Below are positions 1 to 7,419 of a stretch of DNA of 46,804 bases, piece after piece. A model generated the notes under the pieces. The model had not been told where the DNA came from, did no database searches, and saw nothing but the letters and a program-made list of their open reading frames with translations. This stretch comes from Yoonia sp. (lineage in GTDB: Bacteria; Pseudomonadota; Alphaproteobacteria; Rhodobacterales; Rhodobacteraceae), in assembly GCA_029252195.1 (NCBI GenBank), contig JAQXBV010000041.1, positions 1-46,804 on the forward strand, in the 5' to 3' direction. Within the stretch, counting starts at the first letter, position 1; each line of letters begins with the position of its first letter. A program made the position numbers and the translations under genes.

Positions 1-97
1 CGATCCGGACGCTAGACAGACGCCGAAAGTCAGCCTAAAAGCGCTCAGGGTTCAAAGCACCCGCCGCTTGCAGGCCTCGGCCATGGTGAAGCTTTGA
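1..97 (+). CDS. possible 3' end of a gene cut by the window edge
   Basis: One plus-strand frame is open from the left edge to a TGA at 95-97 and reads as a basic tail ending in the residues QASAMVKL. No start, domain or family is recognisable in about 31 residues, and an open stretch this short can occur by chance. It is listed only because nothing else explains the first 100 bases. Confidence 0.2.
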   Translation, partial: DPDARQTPKVSLKALRVQSTRRLQASAMVKL

Positions 98-188
98 TAA
101 ACCATCTCAACTGACGTCATCTTTATGCGGTCTGTTGGCAATGCAAGCGCCCAACGCGAAATCCGCATCTAACTGAAAGATGTGAAAG

Positions 189-617
189 ATGACTACTCTC
201 CCCTCTCTGGATGCGCTGAAGGCGCAGGCCAAAGCCTTACGCAACTCTTTTGCCGCGACAGGCCATGCGATCAACCATGCCCAATCGCTGGAGCTTTTGG
301 CCAAGCAACTTGGGCACCGCGATTGGAACACCTTGCACGCCGCTGTTGGTCAAACGCCGCAGCCGTTGCACTTGGGCCAACATGTTTCGGGCTTTTACCT
401 TGGCGAAGCCTTCGCGGGCAAAATCATCTGTATCAGCGACATTGGTCATGGGGTGCGGTTCCGCCTGACGCTCCGCTTTGATGCCCCTGTGAATGTATCG
501 AAATTTGACAGCATGGTGATTGAGCTCGTCCAAGTGAATGCGACCGTGGACCGGCACGGTCAAACCGCCGAAAAGACCTCGGATGGTACGCCGCATTTGA
601 TTATCACGCGCTGTTAA
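189..617 (+). CDS. glyoxalase-superfamily-like small protein (142 aa)
   Basis: The first 50 residues (SLDALKAQAKALR, then HAQSLELLAKQLGHRDWNTL) match the short helical module found in proteins annotated as glyoxalase superfamily, in which the H-x-x-x-LEL-A and G-x-x-DWNTL positions are conserved. This domain is often fused to a larger glyoxalase or stands alone. The remaining 90 residues look beta-rich (GKIICISDIGHGVRFRLTLRF) and contain no obvious catalytic motif. No signal peptide or membrane segment is seen, so it is probably cytoplasmic. It stands alone, with about 450 bp free downstream. The Shine-Dalgarno is weak (GAAAG). The family assignment rests on the N-terminal motif only; the biochemical role is unknown. 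Confidence 0.7.
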   Translation: MTTLPSLDALKAQAKALRNSFAATGHAINHAQSLELLAKQLGHRDWNTLHAAVGQTPQPLHLGQHVSGFYLGEAFAGKIICISDIGHGVRFRLTLRFDAPVNVSKFDSMVIELVQVNATVDRHGQTAEKTSDGTPHLIITRC

Positions 618-633
618 CACCACGCAAGGGTGC

Positions 634-659
634 GGGCCGGTCATGCGCGTGATCGGCCC
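634..659 (+). terminator. GC-rich hairpin after the glyoxalase-like gene
   Basis: GGGCCGGTCA (634-643) pairs with TGATCGGCCC (650-659) over 10 bp with one G-T pair and a six-base loop. It lies 17 bp beyond the stop at 617. No T-run follows, so intrinsic termination is uncertain. Confidence 0.35.
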
Positions 660-883
660 CGCCCACATCTTGTGCCAGCCTGCGCACCACCCACAACGCG
701 CCTGCGCTTTTCGTGCAACGGCACGGGTGAATGCGACCCTCTGCACATCTTTCGCGTGCAAAGCTTGTCATTTTCACAGTTAATTAACCTGTTCCCGTCA
801 GTATCACGCAAATGCCTTATTCGCGTCAAAGAGGAACCGCAGTTCAATGGCAGGTTGTTCTGACGTAAATGAGGAGTGCAGGT
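660..883. other. intergenic stretch without a recognisable gene
   Basis: Between the hairpin at 634-659 and the small candidate frame at 884 there is no convincing coding sequence on either strand. It holds an AT-richer patch (TTAATTAA at 780-787) that could belong to a promoter for the downstream envelope operon, but no clear -35/-10 pair can be assigned by eye. Confidence 0.4.
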
Positions 884-1069
884 TTGACCAAGGCAAAAAT
901 GCCGGTCGATATCAGTCCAAATCGCGCCGCAACCTGTGCGGTACGGACTAGACTGGTGACCGAAGATCAAAAGAAAATGGACACATGCGTGTCTTTGACG
1001 CGTTCGCTTTGGACGCCCAATCGCTTGTGCGGGTCGCAGCGGTCTCATTGTTACGGGGCGGCTGAATGA
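884..1069 (+). CDS. candidate small ORF coupled to the DUF2927 gene (61 aa, TTG start)
   Basis: A frame begins at a TTG 7 nt after a good ribosome binding site (GAGGAG, 871-876) and ends in a TGA whose first bases overlap the ATG of the next gene (ATGA at 1066-1069). That arrangement is typical of translational coupling. The predicted 61-residue product is basic, has several Cys, and resembles nothing I recognise; it lacks a signal peptide or membrane segment. It may instead be untranslated leader. The case rests only on the binding site and the overlap. Confidence 0.22.
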   Translation: MTKAKMPVDISPNRAATCAVRTRLVTEDQKKMDTCVSLTRSLWTPNRLCGSQRSHCYGAAE

Positions 1070-2418
1070 ACCGATTTGCTGCTTCTGCTTTGTCTGCGAT
1101 GGTGTCTTGCGCACCTCTCCCTCAAGACATGCCGCCCAGTAGGGCCATGACGACCACACAGTCTCTCCCCGAGATGAAGCTTTTCACAACCGGTTTTGTG
1201 GCCCCAGCCACCCGTGGAAATGCGGAAATGGCGGAGGATTTCCTCGATCTTTCGTTCCGCATGGAAAGCGGGCGCAGCGTGGCGCAATTCACGCGCTTTG
1301 AAGAGCCGATCACGCTGCGCGCAACCGGCCAAACCAACCCGACGATGATCCGCGATTTGCAGGAAGTGCTGTCGCGCTTACGCAATGAAGCAAGAATTGA
1401 CATTACCTTGGTGTCGGCAGACCAGCCAGCCAATATCACGATCGAAGCCGTGCCGCGCGCGACCATGCAAGCAGCCGTTCCGTCTGCCGCCTGTTTTGTC
1501 GTCCCACGCCTGACTAGCTGGTCAGAATTCAAAATCGCGCGGCGCACACCGCAGGTTGATTGGACGACGCTGGTCAAACGAGACCGCGCGGTAATTTTCG
1601 TGCCCGCTGACGTGGCACCGCAAGAGACCCGCGATTGCTTGCACGAAGAACTGGCCCAAGCGCTCGGGCCATTGAACGATCTGTACCGCTTGCCCGACAC
1701 TGTCTTTAACGACGACAACATTCATGCGGTTTTGACCAGCTTTGATATGCTCATGCTGCGGGCTTATTATTCGCCCGAACTGCGCAATGGAATGTCACGC
1801 GGAGAAGTCGCGACGCGGATTCCTGCGATCCTTGCACGCCTTAATCCTGCGGGGGAAAGGGTCGCGAACCGACCGCTTAACGATACATCGCGCGACTGGA
1901 TTGATTCCATTGAGACCGCCTTGCAAAACGGGGCGCCCGCCACAAAGCGGCGCAATGCAGCGCAACATGCCATCGCCTTGGGACGCGCCTTTGGCTGGAC
2001 TGGGGCGCGGGCAGGTTTTGCGCAATACGCCTATGGACGTTTGCAAGTCGGCAACGATCCGTCAAGCGCATTGGCCGCCTTTAATGCCGCCCAACAGATT
2101 TACAGCGCAAGCCCTGCGACCAAAATTCACGCGGCGCACATTACCGTCCAGCAGGCCGCCTTTGCGCTTGCCGCTGGCGATGCAGAGCGTGTGATCCAGT
2201 TGTCCGACGCTTATGCGGATACGGCCAAGCAGCATCAAAACGCCGCACTCTATGCAACGTTGTTGATGTTTAAGGCAGAAGCACTTGAAATGCAGGGCAA
2301 GGTCGCGCAGGGCGAAAGCCTGCGTATGGACAGTTTGGGCTGGGCGCGCTACGGATTTGGTTCGGATAAAAACGTGCAGGCCCGCCTCAACGAAATCGCA
2401 GGTCTCGCCAAAAGATAG
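1066..2418 (+). CDS. DUF2927 domain lipoprotein (450 aa)
   Basis: The protein starts with a very short signal-like segment ending in MVSC at residue 15, a possible lipobox, which suggests an outer- or inner-membrane lipoprotein. Residues about 60-260 form the DUF2927 region, recognisable from the LHEELAQALGPLNDLYRLP stretch followed by DDNIHAVLTSFDMLMLRAYY. The C-terminal 150 residues are Ala-rich helices that look like TPR-type repeats (ALAAFNAAQQIY, then AFALAAGDAERVIQLSDAYA). The LHEEL stretch resembles a degenerate zinc-protease helix, but no full HExxH motif is present. It opens a compact plus-strand operon of envelope genes. The family is common in Rhodobacterales and has no established function. 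Confidence 0.8.
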   Translation: MNRFAASALSAMVSCAPLPQDMPPSRAMTTTQSLPEMKLFTTGFVAPATRGNAEMAEDFLDLSFRMESGRSVAQFTRFEEPITLRATGQTNPTMIRDLQEVLSRLRNEARIDITLVSADQPANITIEAVPRATMQAAVPSAACFVVPRLTSWSEFKIARRTPQVDWTTLVKRDRAVIFVPADVAPQETRDCLHEELAQALGPLNDLYRLPDTVFNDDNIHAVLTSFDMLMLRAYYSPELRNGMSRGEVATRIPAILARLNPAGERVANRPLNDTSRDWIDSIETALQNGAPATKRRNAAQHAIALGRAFGWTGARAGFAQYAYGRLQVGNDPSSALAAFNAAQQIYSASPATKIHAAHITVQQAAFALAAGDAERVIQLSDAYADTAKQHQNAALYATLLMFKAEALEMQGKVAQGESLRMDSLGWARYGFGSDKNVQARLNEIAGLAKR

Positions 2419-2430
2419 AAAGCGAACTCC

Positions 2431-2601
2431 ATGATATATCCCCTCGGCGGTCTTTTAATCGGGGCAATTCTGGGGGCGCTGAGCGCCAAAATGCGCGGTG
2501 GGACGGGCTTTGACCTTCTCCAATGGGCCGCTGTTTTTGCAATCGTCCTTGGTCTGGTCGGGCTCTTTATTCTGGTGTTCATCGAACGCGCAGCCATCTA
2601 A
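2431..2601 (+). CDS. small two-helix membrane protein (56 aa)
   Basis: This short gene sits 12 bp after the DUF2927 gene and 4 bp before the vWA gene. The product begins MIYPLGGLLIGAILGAL and contains two hydrophobic stretches (about residues 4-18 and 32-52) separated by a basic, Gly-rich turn (SAKMRGGTGFD), so it is predicted to be a hairpin in the inner membrane with both ends on one side. It ends FIERAAI. Spacing and strand agree with membership in the envelope operon. It is easily missed because it is short. No function is known to me. Confidence 0.75.
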   Translation: MIYPLGGLLIGAILGALSAKMRGGTGFDLLQWAAVFAIVLGLVGLFILVFIERAAI

Positions 2602-2605
2602 GCGC

Positions 2606-3790
2606 ATGTTCTTGCCGTTCTTCGACAATCTGCGCAGCGCCGGAGTTCCGGTGTCCTTACGCGAATTTCTCGCCTTTCTTGAAGGCATGAAGGCAGGGCT
2701 TGCCACCTACGACATAGACGCCTTTTACTATCTGGCCCGCGTGGTCATGGTGAAAGACGAACGGCACCTCGACCGCTTTGACCGCGCCTTTGCCGCCACC
2801 TTTTCAGGACTGGAAGCGATCTCGCCGCAGGCCGTGATGGAAGCGATCGACATCCCGCAAGACTGGCTCGAAAAGCTGGCAGAAAAGCACCTGAGCCCCG
2901 AGGAGAAAGCCGAAATCGAAGCCCTCGGCGGCTTTGATAAGCTGATGGAAACGCTCAAGAAACGCCTTGAAGAGCAAAAGGGTCGTCACCAAGGCGGCAG
3001 CAAATGGATCGGCACCGCTGGCACCTCTCCTTTTGGCGCTTACGGCTATAACCCCGAAGGTATTCGCATTGGCCAAAACGAGAGCCGCCACCAGCGCGCG
3101 GTCAAGGTCTGGGACAAGCGCGAATTTCGCAATCTCGACGATTCCGTCGAACTGGGCACCCGCAACATCAAAGTCGCGCTCAAGCGCCTGCGCAAATGGG
3201 CGCGTGACGGGGCGGCTGAAGAACTTGATTTGAATGAAACCATCCGCAAAACGGCGGAAAACGGATACTTGGACGTTAAAACAAGACCAGAGCGGCGCAA
3301 TGCCGTGAAAGTGCTGTTGTTTCTAGACGTCGGAGGCTCGATGGACCCGCATATCAAAGTCGTGGAAGAGCTGTTCTCGGCGGCCAAATCCGAATTCAAG
3401 CACATGGAACATTTCTATTTCCACAATTGCCTCTATGAGGGCGTCTGGCGCGACAACCGCCGCCGCTGGAACGCGCAAATTTCCACCGCCGAAATTTTGC
3501 GAACCTATGGGCGCGACTACAAATGCATCTTCGTGGGTGACGCCTCCATGTCGTCCTATGAGATCGCTTATGCAGGTGGCGCCAACGAGCATTACAACGC
3601 CGAGGCCGGAGAGATATGGCTGACGCGTGCCCGCGACCAGTGGCCCAATCACCTGTGGATCAACCCGCTTGACCAACGCTATTGGCCCTACACCCAATCG
3701 ATCAGCATGATCCAAAGCATTTTTGGTGCAGACCGTATGGTGCCGATGACGCTTTCGGGGATCGAGCGCGGTATGAAAGCGCTCACATGA
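2606..3790 (+). CDS. CoxE-like vWA-domain protein (394 aa)
   Basis: The ATG at 2606 gives the usual family N-terminus (MFLPFFDNLRSAGVPVSLRE). Residues 1-110 are the helical N-terminal region of CoxE/YehP-like proteins, 110-180 are a charged linker including GGSKWIGTAGTSPFG, and 230-394 are a von Willebrand factor A fold with a MIDAS-type metal site, D241-V-G-G-S245-M. Glycine replaces the first Ser of the classical DxSxS, as is common in this family. Such proteins usually work with a MoxR-type AAA+ ATPase in metal insertion or complex assembly. No MoxR gene lies in this operon, so the partner must be elsewhere. The stop overlaps the next start (ATGA), indicating coupled translation. Confidence 0.88.
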   Translation: MFLPFFDNLRSAGVPVSLREFLAFLEGMKAGLATYDIDAFYYLARVVMVKDERHLDRFDRAFAATFSGLEAISPQAVMEAIDIPQDWLEKLAEKHLSPEEKAEIEALGGFDKLMETLKKRLEEQKGRHQGGSKWIGTAGTSPFGAYGYNPEGIRIGQNESRHQRAVKVWDKREFRNLDDSVELGTRNIKVALKRLRKWARDGAAEELDLNETIRKTAENGYLDVKTRPERRNAVKVLLFLDVGGSMDPHIKVVEELFSAAKSEFKHMEHFYFHNCLYEGVWRDNRRRWNAQISTAEILRTYGRDYKCIFVGDASMSSYEIAYAGGANEHYNAEAGEIWLTRARDQWPNHLWINPLDQRYWPYTQSISMIQSIFGADRMVPMTLSGIERGMKALT

Positions 3791-4143
3791 TGGACCGTCT
3801 CAAACACCTCTGGGTCAATCACAGGATTGTTCTGTTTGCATTCCTCGCTGTTCTCGCCGTCGTGTTGTTCTTTGCCGCAAAAACAATCACGTCCGCGGTC
3901 TATTGGATGGACCCTGCCCACCAAGACCAAGACATCGCCCCGTGGATGACCCCGCGCTATGTCGCCAATTCTTATCAGTTGCCGCCCGATGTCCTTCGAC
4001 CTGCCCTTTTCCTCGATCCCAATGCGGCGCCGCGTCGGATGTCACTGGGAAAGATCGCAGCGGACAACGAGATAACGCTTCAAGAGCTGCAATCCCGGAT
4101 TGATGCTGCCGTTGAAAAGTGGCGCGCGGAGCAAGACAAATGA
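3787..4143 (+). CDS. single-pass membrane-anchored protein of unknown function (118 aa)
   Basis: Translation can start at either of two adjacent ATGs (3787, 3790); the first overlaps the vWA stop. A basic N-terminus precedes one strong hydrophobic helix (about residues 11-33, IVLFAFLAVLAVVLFFAAK). The remaining 85 residues are probably periplasmic and include the patterns WMTPRYVANSYQLPPDVL and LGKIAADNEITLQELQSRID. The latter resembles a small helical module for protein contacts. The gene overlaps both neighbours by 4 bp, so it is made together with the vWA and DedA proteins. The WMTPRYVA-type tail recurs in Rhodobacterales proteins beside CoxE-like genes, in my recollection, but no function is established. 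Confidence 0.72.
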   Translation: MMDRLKHLWVNHRIVLFAFLAVLAVVLFFAAKTITSAVYWMDPAHQDQDIAPWMTPRYVANSYQLPPDVLRPALFLDPNAAPRRMSLGKIAADNEITLQELQSRIDAAVEKWRAEQDK

Positions 4144-4760
4144 GCGACGTTATCCTCGGACTCGTCGCCGATTACGGCGTGCCTATCGTGTTTTGCGTGA
4201 CCTTTCTCAGCTGTCTCGCCCTGCCCGTCCCGTCCTCAATTCTGATGCTGGCGTCAGGCGGGTTCGCGGCCACGGGCGATCTGTCCCTCGCGGCCGTGCT
4301 CGCCGCCGCATTCTTGGGGGCCGTCATTGGCGACAACTCCGGCTATTGGATCGCGCGGGCATCGGGCGACCGCATGGACCGCTGGCTGGAAAACCATCCC
4401 AAACGCGCGGCCCTCCGCCGTAAGTCCGAAGCATTCATGGAAAAGTGGGGCGGCTCGTCGGTGTTTTTCTCGTGCTGGCTCATTGCCCCGCTTGGCCCTT
4501 ATGTGAACTATGTCAGCGGGCTTACGCGATTCACTTGGGTCCGGTTTGCGCTTTGGGGTGTCGCGGGCGAAATTGTCTGGGTCAGCCTTTATGTCGGGCT
4601 AGGCTACGCCTTCGCCGATAATGTCACCTCGATCGCCAGCATTATAGGAAATGCCAGCGGCTTGATCAGCGCAATCGTTGTGGCCATTGGACTCGGCCTC
4701 TGGCTTTGGAATGTCAGCAAGCCGCGCATGGACAAACCGCGAAAGGCACCCCATATCTAA
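4140..4760 (+). CDS. DedA-family membrane protein (206 aa)
   Basis: DedA (SNARE-associated/VTT) proteins are inner-membrane transporters or scramblases linked to undecaprenyl-phosphate or phospholipid recycling and to envelope homeostasis. The sequence shows the family pattern: N-terminal helices, the acidic GAVIGDNSGYWIAR segment (E/D-x-x-G-D-x-x-G-Y-x-x-G-type region, about residues 59-75), the amphipathic F-x-R-F/GPYVNYVSG region near residues 120-130, and C-terminal helices. The length is usual for the family. The start at 4140 overlaps the previous stop by 4 bp. Its place between a vWA protein and an M48 protease suggests a shared envelope role, which is inference. Confidence 0.88.
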   Translation: MSDVILGLVADYGVPIVFCVTFLSCLALPVPSSILMLASGGFAATGDLSLAAVLAAAFLGAVIGDNSGYWIARASGDRMDRWLENHPKRAALRRKSEAFMEKWGGSSVFFSCWLIAPLGPYVNYVSGLTRFTWVRFALWGVAGEIVWVSLYVGLGYAFADNVTSIASIIGNASGLISAIVVAIGLGLWLWNVSKPRMDKPRKAPHI

Positions 4761-4763
4761 GAG

Positions 4764-5450
4764 ATGTTAAAGTATACGCCCATCCTTTTGGCCTTGATGT
4801 ATGGCATCGCGATGTACCGGTTTTCGGTCTGGCGGACCTCCAAAGAGCTTGACGCCAACTCCACCGAGCTTGCCGACCCGATACTCAAGTCGCTCACCGA
4901 AGACATGGCGCGCGCACTCGGTCTGCCCCGCATTAAGGTGCAAATCTATGAAATCGAACCCGTGAACGGCCTCGCAGCGCCTGACGGTCGGATTTTCATC
5001 ACCCGAGGCTTCTTTAACAAGTATCGCGCGGGCGAAGTCACGGCGGCCGAACTTGCCTCGGTCGTTGCGCATGAATTGGGTCACGTCGCGCTCGGTCATT
5101 CCCGTCGCCGTATGATCGATTTTTCAGGTCAGAATGCGATGCGCACAGCGATTGCGATGGTTCTGAACCGTGTATTGCCTGGCATCGGTATGCTCATCGC
5201 CAATGGGTTGATGTCACTGCTCGCGGCCAAGTTATCTCGTAACGATGAATATGAGGCAGATGCCTATGCCACGGCCTTGTTAATCAAATCCGGGATCGGG
5301 GCCGATCCACAAATCTCCTTGTTTCATAAGCTTGAGAAATTAAGTGGCAGCCGAGGCACATCAGCACCGGCATGGATTTTGAGCCACCCCGTAACAGCCG
5401 AGCGGATCAAAGCTGTTGAGGCAAATGCACAGAAGTGGGCGTTGCCGTAA
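4764..5450 (+). CDS. M48-family zinc metalloprotease (228 aa)
   Basis: A single hydrophobic N-terminal segment (residues 3-17) anchors a protease domain with the zinc motif H103-E-L-G-H107 and the third-ligand region DEYEADAYA (E162, D166). This is the M48 peptidase arrangement, as in HtpX, BepA and LoiP, which degrade damaged envelope proteins. A second weakly hydrophobic region (about 131-155, MVLNRVLPGIGMLIANGLMSLL) may associate with the membrane. The tail SHPVTAERIKAVEANA is the usual M48 C-terminal pattern. At 228 residues it is a compact form without TPRs. It closes the operon, 3 bp after DedA. Confidence 0.9.
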   Translation: MLKYTPILLALMYGIAMYRFSVWRTSKELDANSTELADPILKSLTEDMARALGLPRIKVQIYEIEPVNGLAAPDGRIFITRGFFNKYRAGEVTAAELASVVAHELGHVALGHSRRRMIDFSGQNAMRTAIAMVLNRVLPGIGMLIANGLMSLLAAKLSRNDEYEADAYATALLIKSGIGADPQISLFHKLEKLSGSRGTSAPAWILSHPVTAERIKAVEANAQKWALP

Positions 5451-5472
5451 ACGATTTTTCGACGAAAATTGG

Positions 5473-6012
5473 TTAAACGAGAGCTTTGCCAAAACGTGGA
5501 AGGCGCGCCTTTTTCATAAAACTGCGCATGGTCCATTCTAAATCCGACATCTGACGTGCTGTGGCCAATACCTCGGAGGCAACCTTGTACATGCCGTCTG
5601 GGCACTCGTCCAACATCCGACAACAAAACCCATCCGGATCAAATCGCGCGATCCCCTCGTCCGACAATGCATCACGCGGAAAATCCTTTGCATTCATCGT
5701 TAGTATCGCGTCACAAGACCCAGAGACCGCTGCTGCAAAGACATGAATATCATCTGGATCAGGCAGCCAAAGACGACCTATGAGCCCTTGATGCACAGGG
5801 ACAATCGCACGTGGAAACAGCATACCCAGCACCGCAATCTCACCACGGGCAAACACCTCGGCCTCGGTGCCCAGTTTTCGCGTTGCCCGCGCCCATTCTT
5901 CCAAAATGCGTTCGGACCACCGGGGCTCAAATAGCCCCAGCTTGGCAGCGCCCAGAATTACCTCGCGCATGACAGTAGGGTAAAGGACGCAAGCGTCGAT
6001 CAACACCCTCAT
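5473..6012 (-). CDS. PIN-domain ribonuclease-like protein, RSP_2648 type (179 aa)
   Basis: The N-terminus MRVLIDACVLYP places the first PIN acidic residue at D6; later acidic positions occur at LPDPDDIHVFAAA and ILTMNAKDFP, which fit a PIN nuclease core. These enzymes cut RNA using Mg2+. No antitoxin gene adjoins it. Instead its start overlaps the stop of the upstream rRNA methyltransferase by 4 bp (ATGA at 6009-6012), so the two are co-transcribed and probably coupled. I recall a conserved Rhodobacterales family named after R. sphaeroides RSP_2648 next to RSP_2647, which matches this pair. A toxin role is therefore doubtful; RNA processing is an alternative. It converges on the M48 gene, 22 bp away. 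Confidence 0.82.
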   Translation of the reverse strand: MRVLIDACVLYPTVMREVILGAAKLGLFEPRWSERILEEWARATRKLGTEAEVFARGEIAVLGMLFPRAIVPVHQGLIGRLWLPDPDDIHVFAAAVSGSCDAILTMNAKDFPRDALSDEGIARFDPDGFCCRMLDECPDGMYKVASEVLATARQMSDLEWTMRSFMKKARLPRFGKALV

Positions 6013-7205
6013 AGGCGGAAGAACACAGCCTTCAAATATCCGCTTTCCGCCAAATGCGGCAACAGCGGATGATCGGGGCCCGCATAACCGGTATGGATGA
6101 CTTGGCTTCGACGCCCCGCGCGCCCAATACCACGTGCGGAAGCATTGCGGAATTTCGTAAGATCAGCCGCGTGCGAGCAAGAACAAAGGCCAAGATAGCC
6201 GCCCTCTTCCACCAAAGCTGCAGCCAAGCGTGCCACGCGCTCATAAGCCCGCAAACCGGCATCCAACGACTTGCGGCCCGGCGCAAATGCGGGTGGATCG
6301 CAGATCACGACATCAAATTTCACGCCTTCTTCCGCCAAGGCTTCGAGCACGGCAAAAGCATCCCCTTTGCGCGTCTCGAACTTTGCCGATACGCCCATGG
6401 CTGCAGCCCCAGCATCTGCCAATTCCAGCGCAGGTGCCGAGCCGTCAACAGCCAGCACCGACGCCGCGCCGTTGGCCAATGCGGCCAAACCGAAGCCGCC
6501 GACATGGCTAAACATGTCCAAGACCCGAGCGCCCTGCGATAGGCTCGCAGCAAAGGCATGGTTCGGGCGCTGGTCAAAGAACAGACCGGTTTTCTGCCCG
6601 CCCATCACATCCGCCATATAGATCGCGCCGTTCATCGGCACCTCGATTGGGGTGGTTGGAGCGACGCCACGGATCACATCGGTGCGCTCCGCCAAGCCTT
6701 CCAGTGACCGCGCGCGTCCCGTGCCGTTCATGACAACCGTTGTCACGCCTGTCACCGCGATCAGCGCGTCGACGAGCGGCCCGATCAACGCATCGGCGTA
6801 TGCCGCGTTTGGCTGCACGACGGCCACATCGCCAAAGCGATCAACTACGACACCTGGCAAGCCGTCGGCCTCGGCATGCACAAGGCGGTAAAAAGGCTGG
6901 TCATATAGACGGGCGCGATGATCCAAAGCACGTTTGAATTTCGCTTCAAACCAAGCGTGATCGATCGGCACAGTAATGTCGCGCTCAAGCATGCGACAGA
7001 AGATCTTGCTCGCAGGGTTCACCGCACACAGACCCATCGGGGTGCGATCTGCATCCTCAAGGATTACGATGGTTCCAGCCACCAAACCTTTGGTCCGGCG
7101 ATCGGTCACAACTTCATTTGCATAGACCCACGGAAAACCGTGGCGAATTGCGCGGGCGTCGCCTTTAGGATTGAGGCGGACAACGGGATAAGGGTGCTGT
7201 TCCAT
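6009..7205 (-). CDS. class I SAM-dependent rRNA methyltransferase, RlmI-like (398 aa)
   Basis: The start at 7205 is set by a strong AGGAGG 7 nt upstream. Residues 1-90 form a PUA-type RNA-binding domain (YPVVRLNPKGDARAIRHGFPWVY). The middle region has GGQKTGLFFDQRPNH, and the Rossmann methyltransferase core has motif I (VLDMFSHVGGFGLAAL), an acidic SAM ribose contact (AVDGS), motif IV (VICDPPAF) and the Cys-rich CSCSH segment near the C-terminus. This architecture is that of RlmI, which makes 5-methylcytosine in 23S rRNA; here the exact target base is inferred only. The gene is transcribed divergently from edd and is the first of a two-gene unit with the PIN protein. Confidence 0.88.
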   Translation of the reverse strand: MEQHPYPVVRLNPKGDARAIRHGFPWVYANEVVTDRRTKGLVAGTIVILEDADRTPMGLCAVNPASKIFCRMLERDITVPIDHAWFEAKFKRALDHRARLYDQPFYRLVHAEADGLPGVVVDRFGDVAVVQPNAAYADALIGPLVDALIAVTGVTTVVMNGTGRARSLEGLAERTDVIRGVAPTTPIEVPMNGAIYMADVMGGQKTGLFFDQRPNHAFAASLSQGARVLDMFSHVGGFGLAALANGAASVLAVDGSAPALELADAGAAAMGVSAKFETRKGDAFAVLEALAEEGVKFDVVICDPPAFAPGRKSLDAGLRAYERVARLAAALVEEGGYLGLCSCSHAADLTKFRNASARGIGRAGRRSQVIHTGYAGPDHPLLPHLAESGYLKAVFFRL

Positions 7206-7366
7206 AACAGTCCTCCTACCTCTAATCATTTCGGTGCGAAAGATAAGATGTGATCGGCGCCCGACAATTCGTGCGGCCTTACCTAAGCACATCCGCGGCG
7301 ATGGCTGGGTTTGGCTCAGGGTCGGCAAAAAGCTGTCAAATGGCCGCACTTTTGTTTTTCGTCGTT

Positions 7367-7378
7367 GTTAGCGCTAAC
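7367..7378. promoter_or_regulatory. LacI-type palindromic operator upstream of edd
   Basis: GTTAGCGCTAAC is a perfect 12-bp palindrome with a central CG, the hallmark of LacI/GalR-family operators. It lies 42 bp before the edd start in the region shared with the divergent methyltransferase gene. The LacI-family regulator CceR is known to control Entner-Doudoroff genes in Rhodobacter sphaeroides, so CceR or a relative is the likely ligand; this identification is inference. Confidence 0.6.
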
Positions 7379-7419
7379 GCAACATGTTAAGGTGGGCCAA
7401 ACATTTCTCGGAGACACAC

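Noticed and set aside
5473-6012. Toxin-antitoxin module with the PIN gene as toxin
   Set aside because: No small antitoxin gene precedes or follows it; the coupled neighbour is an rRNA methyltransferase.
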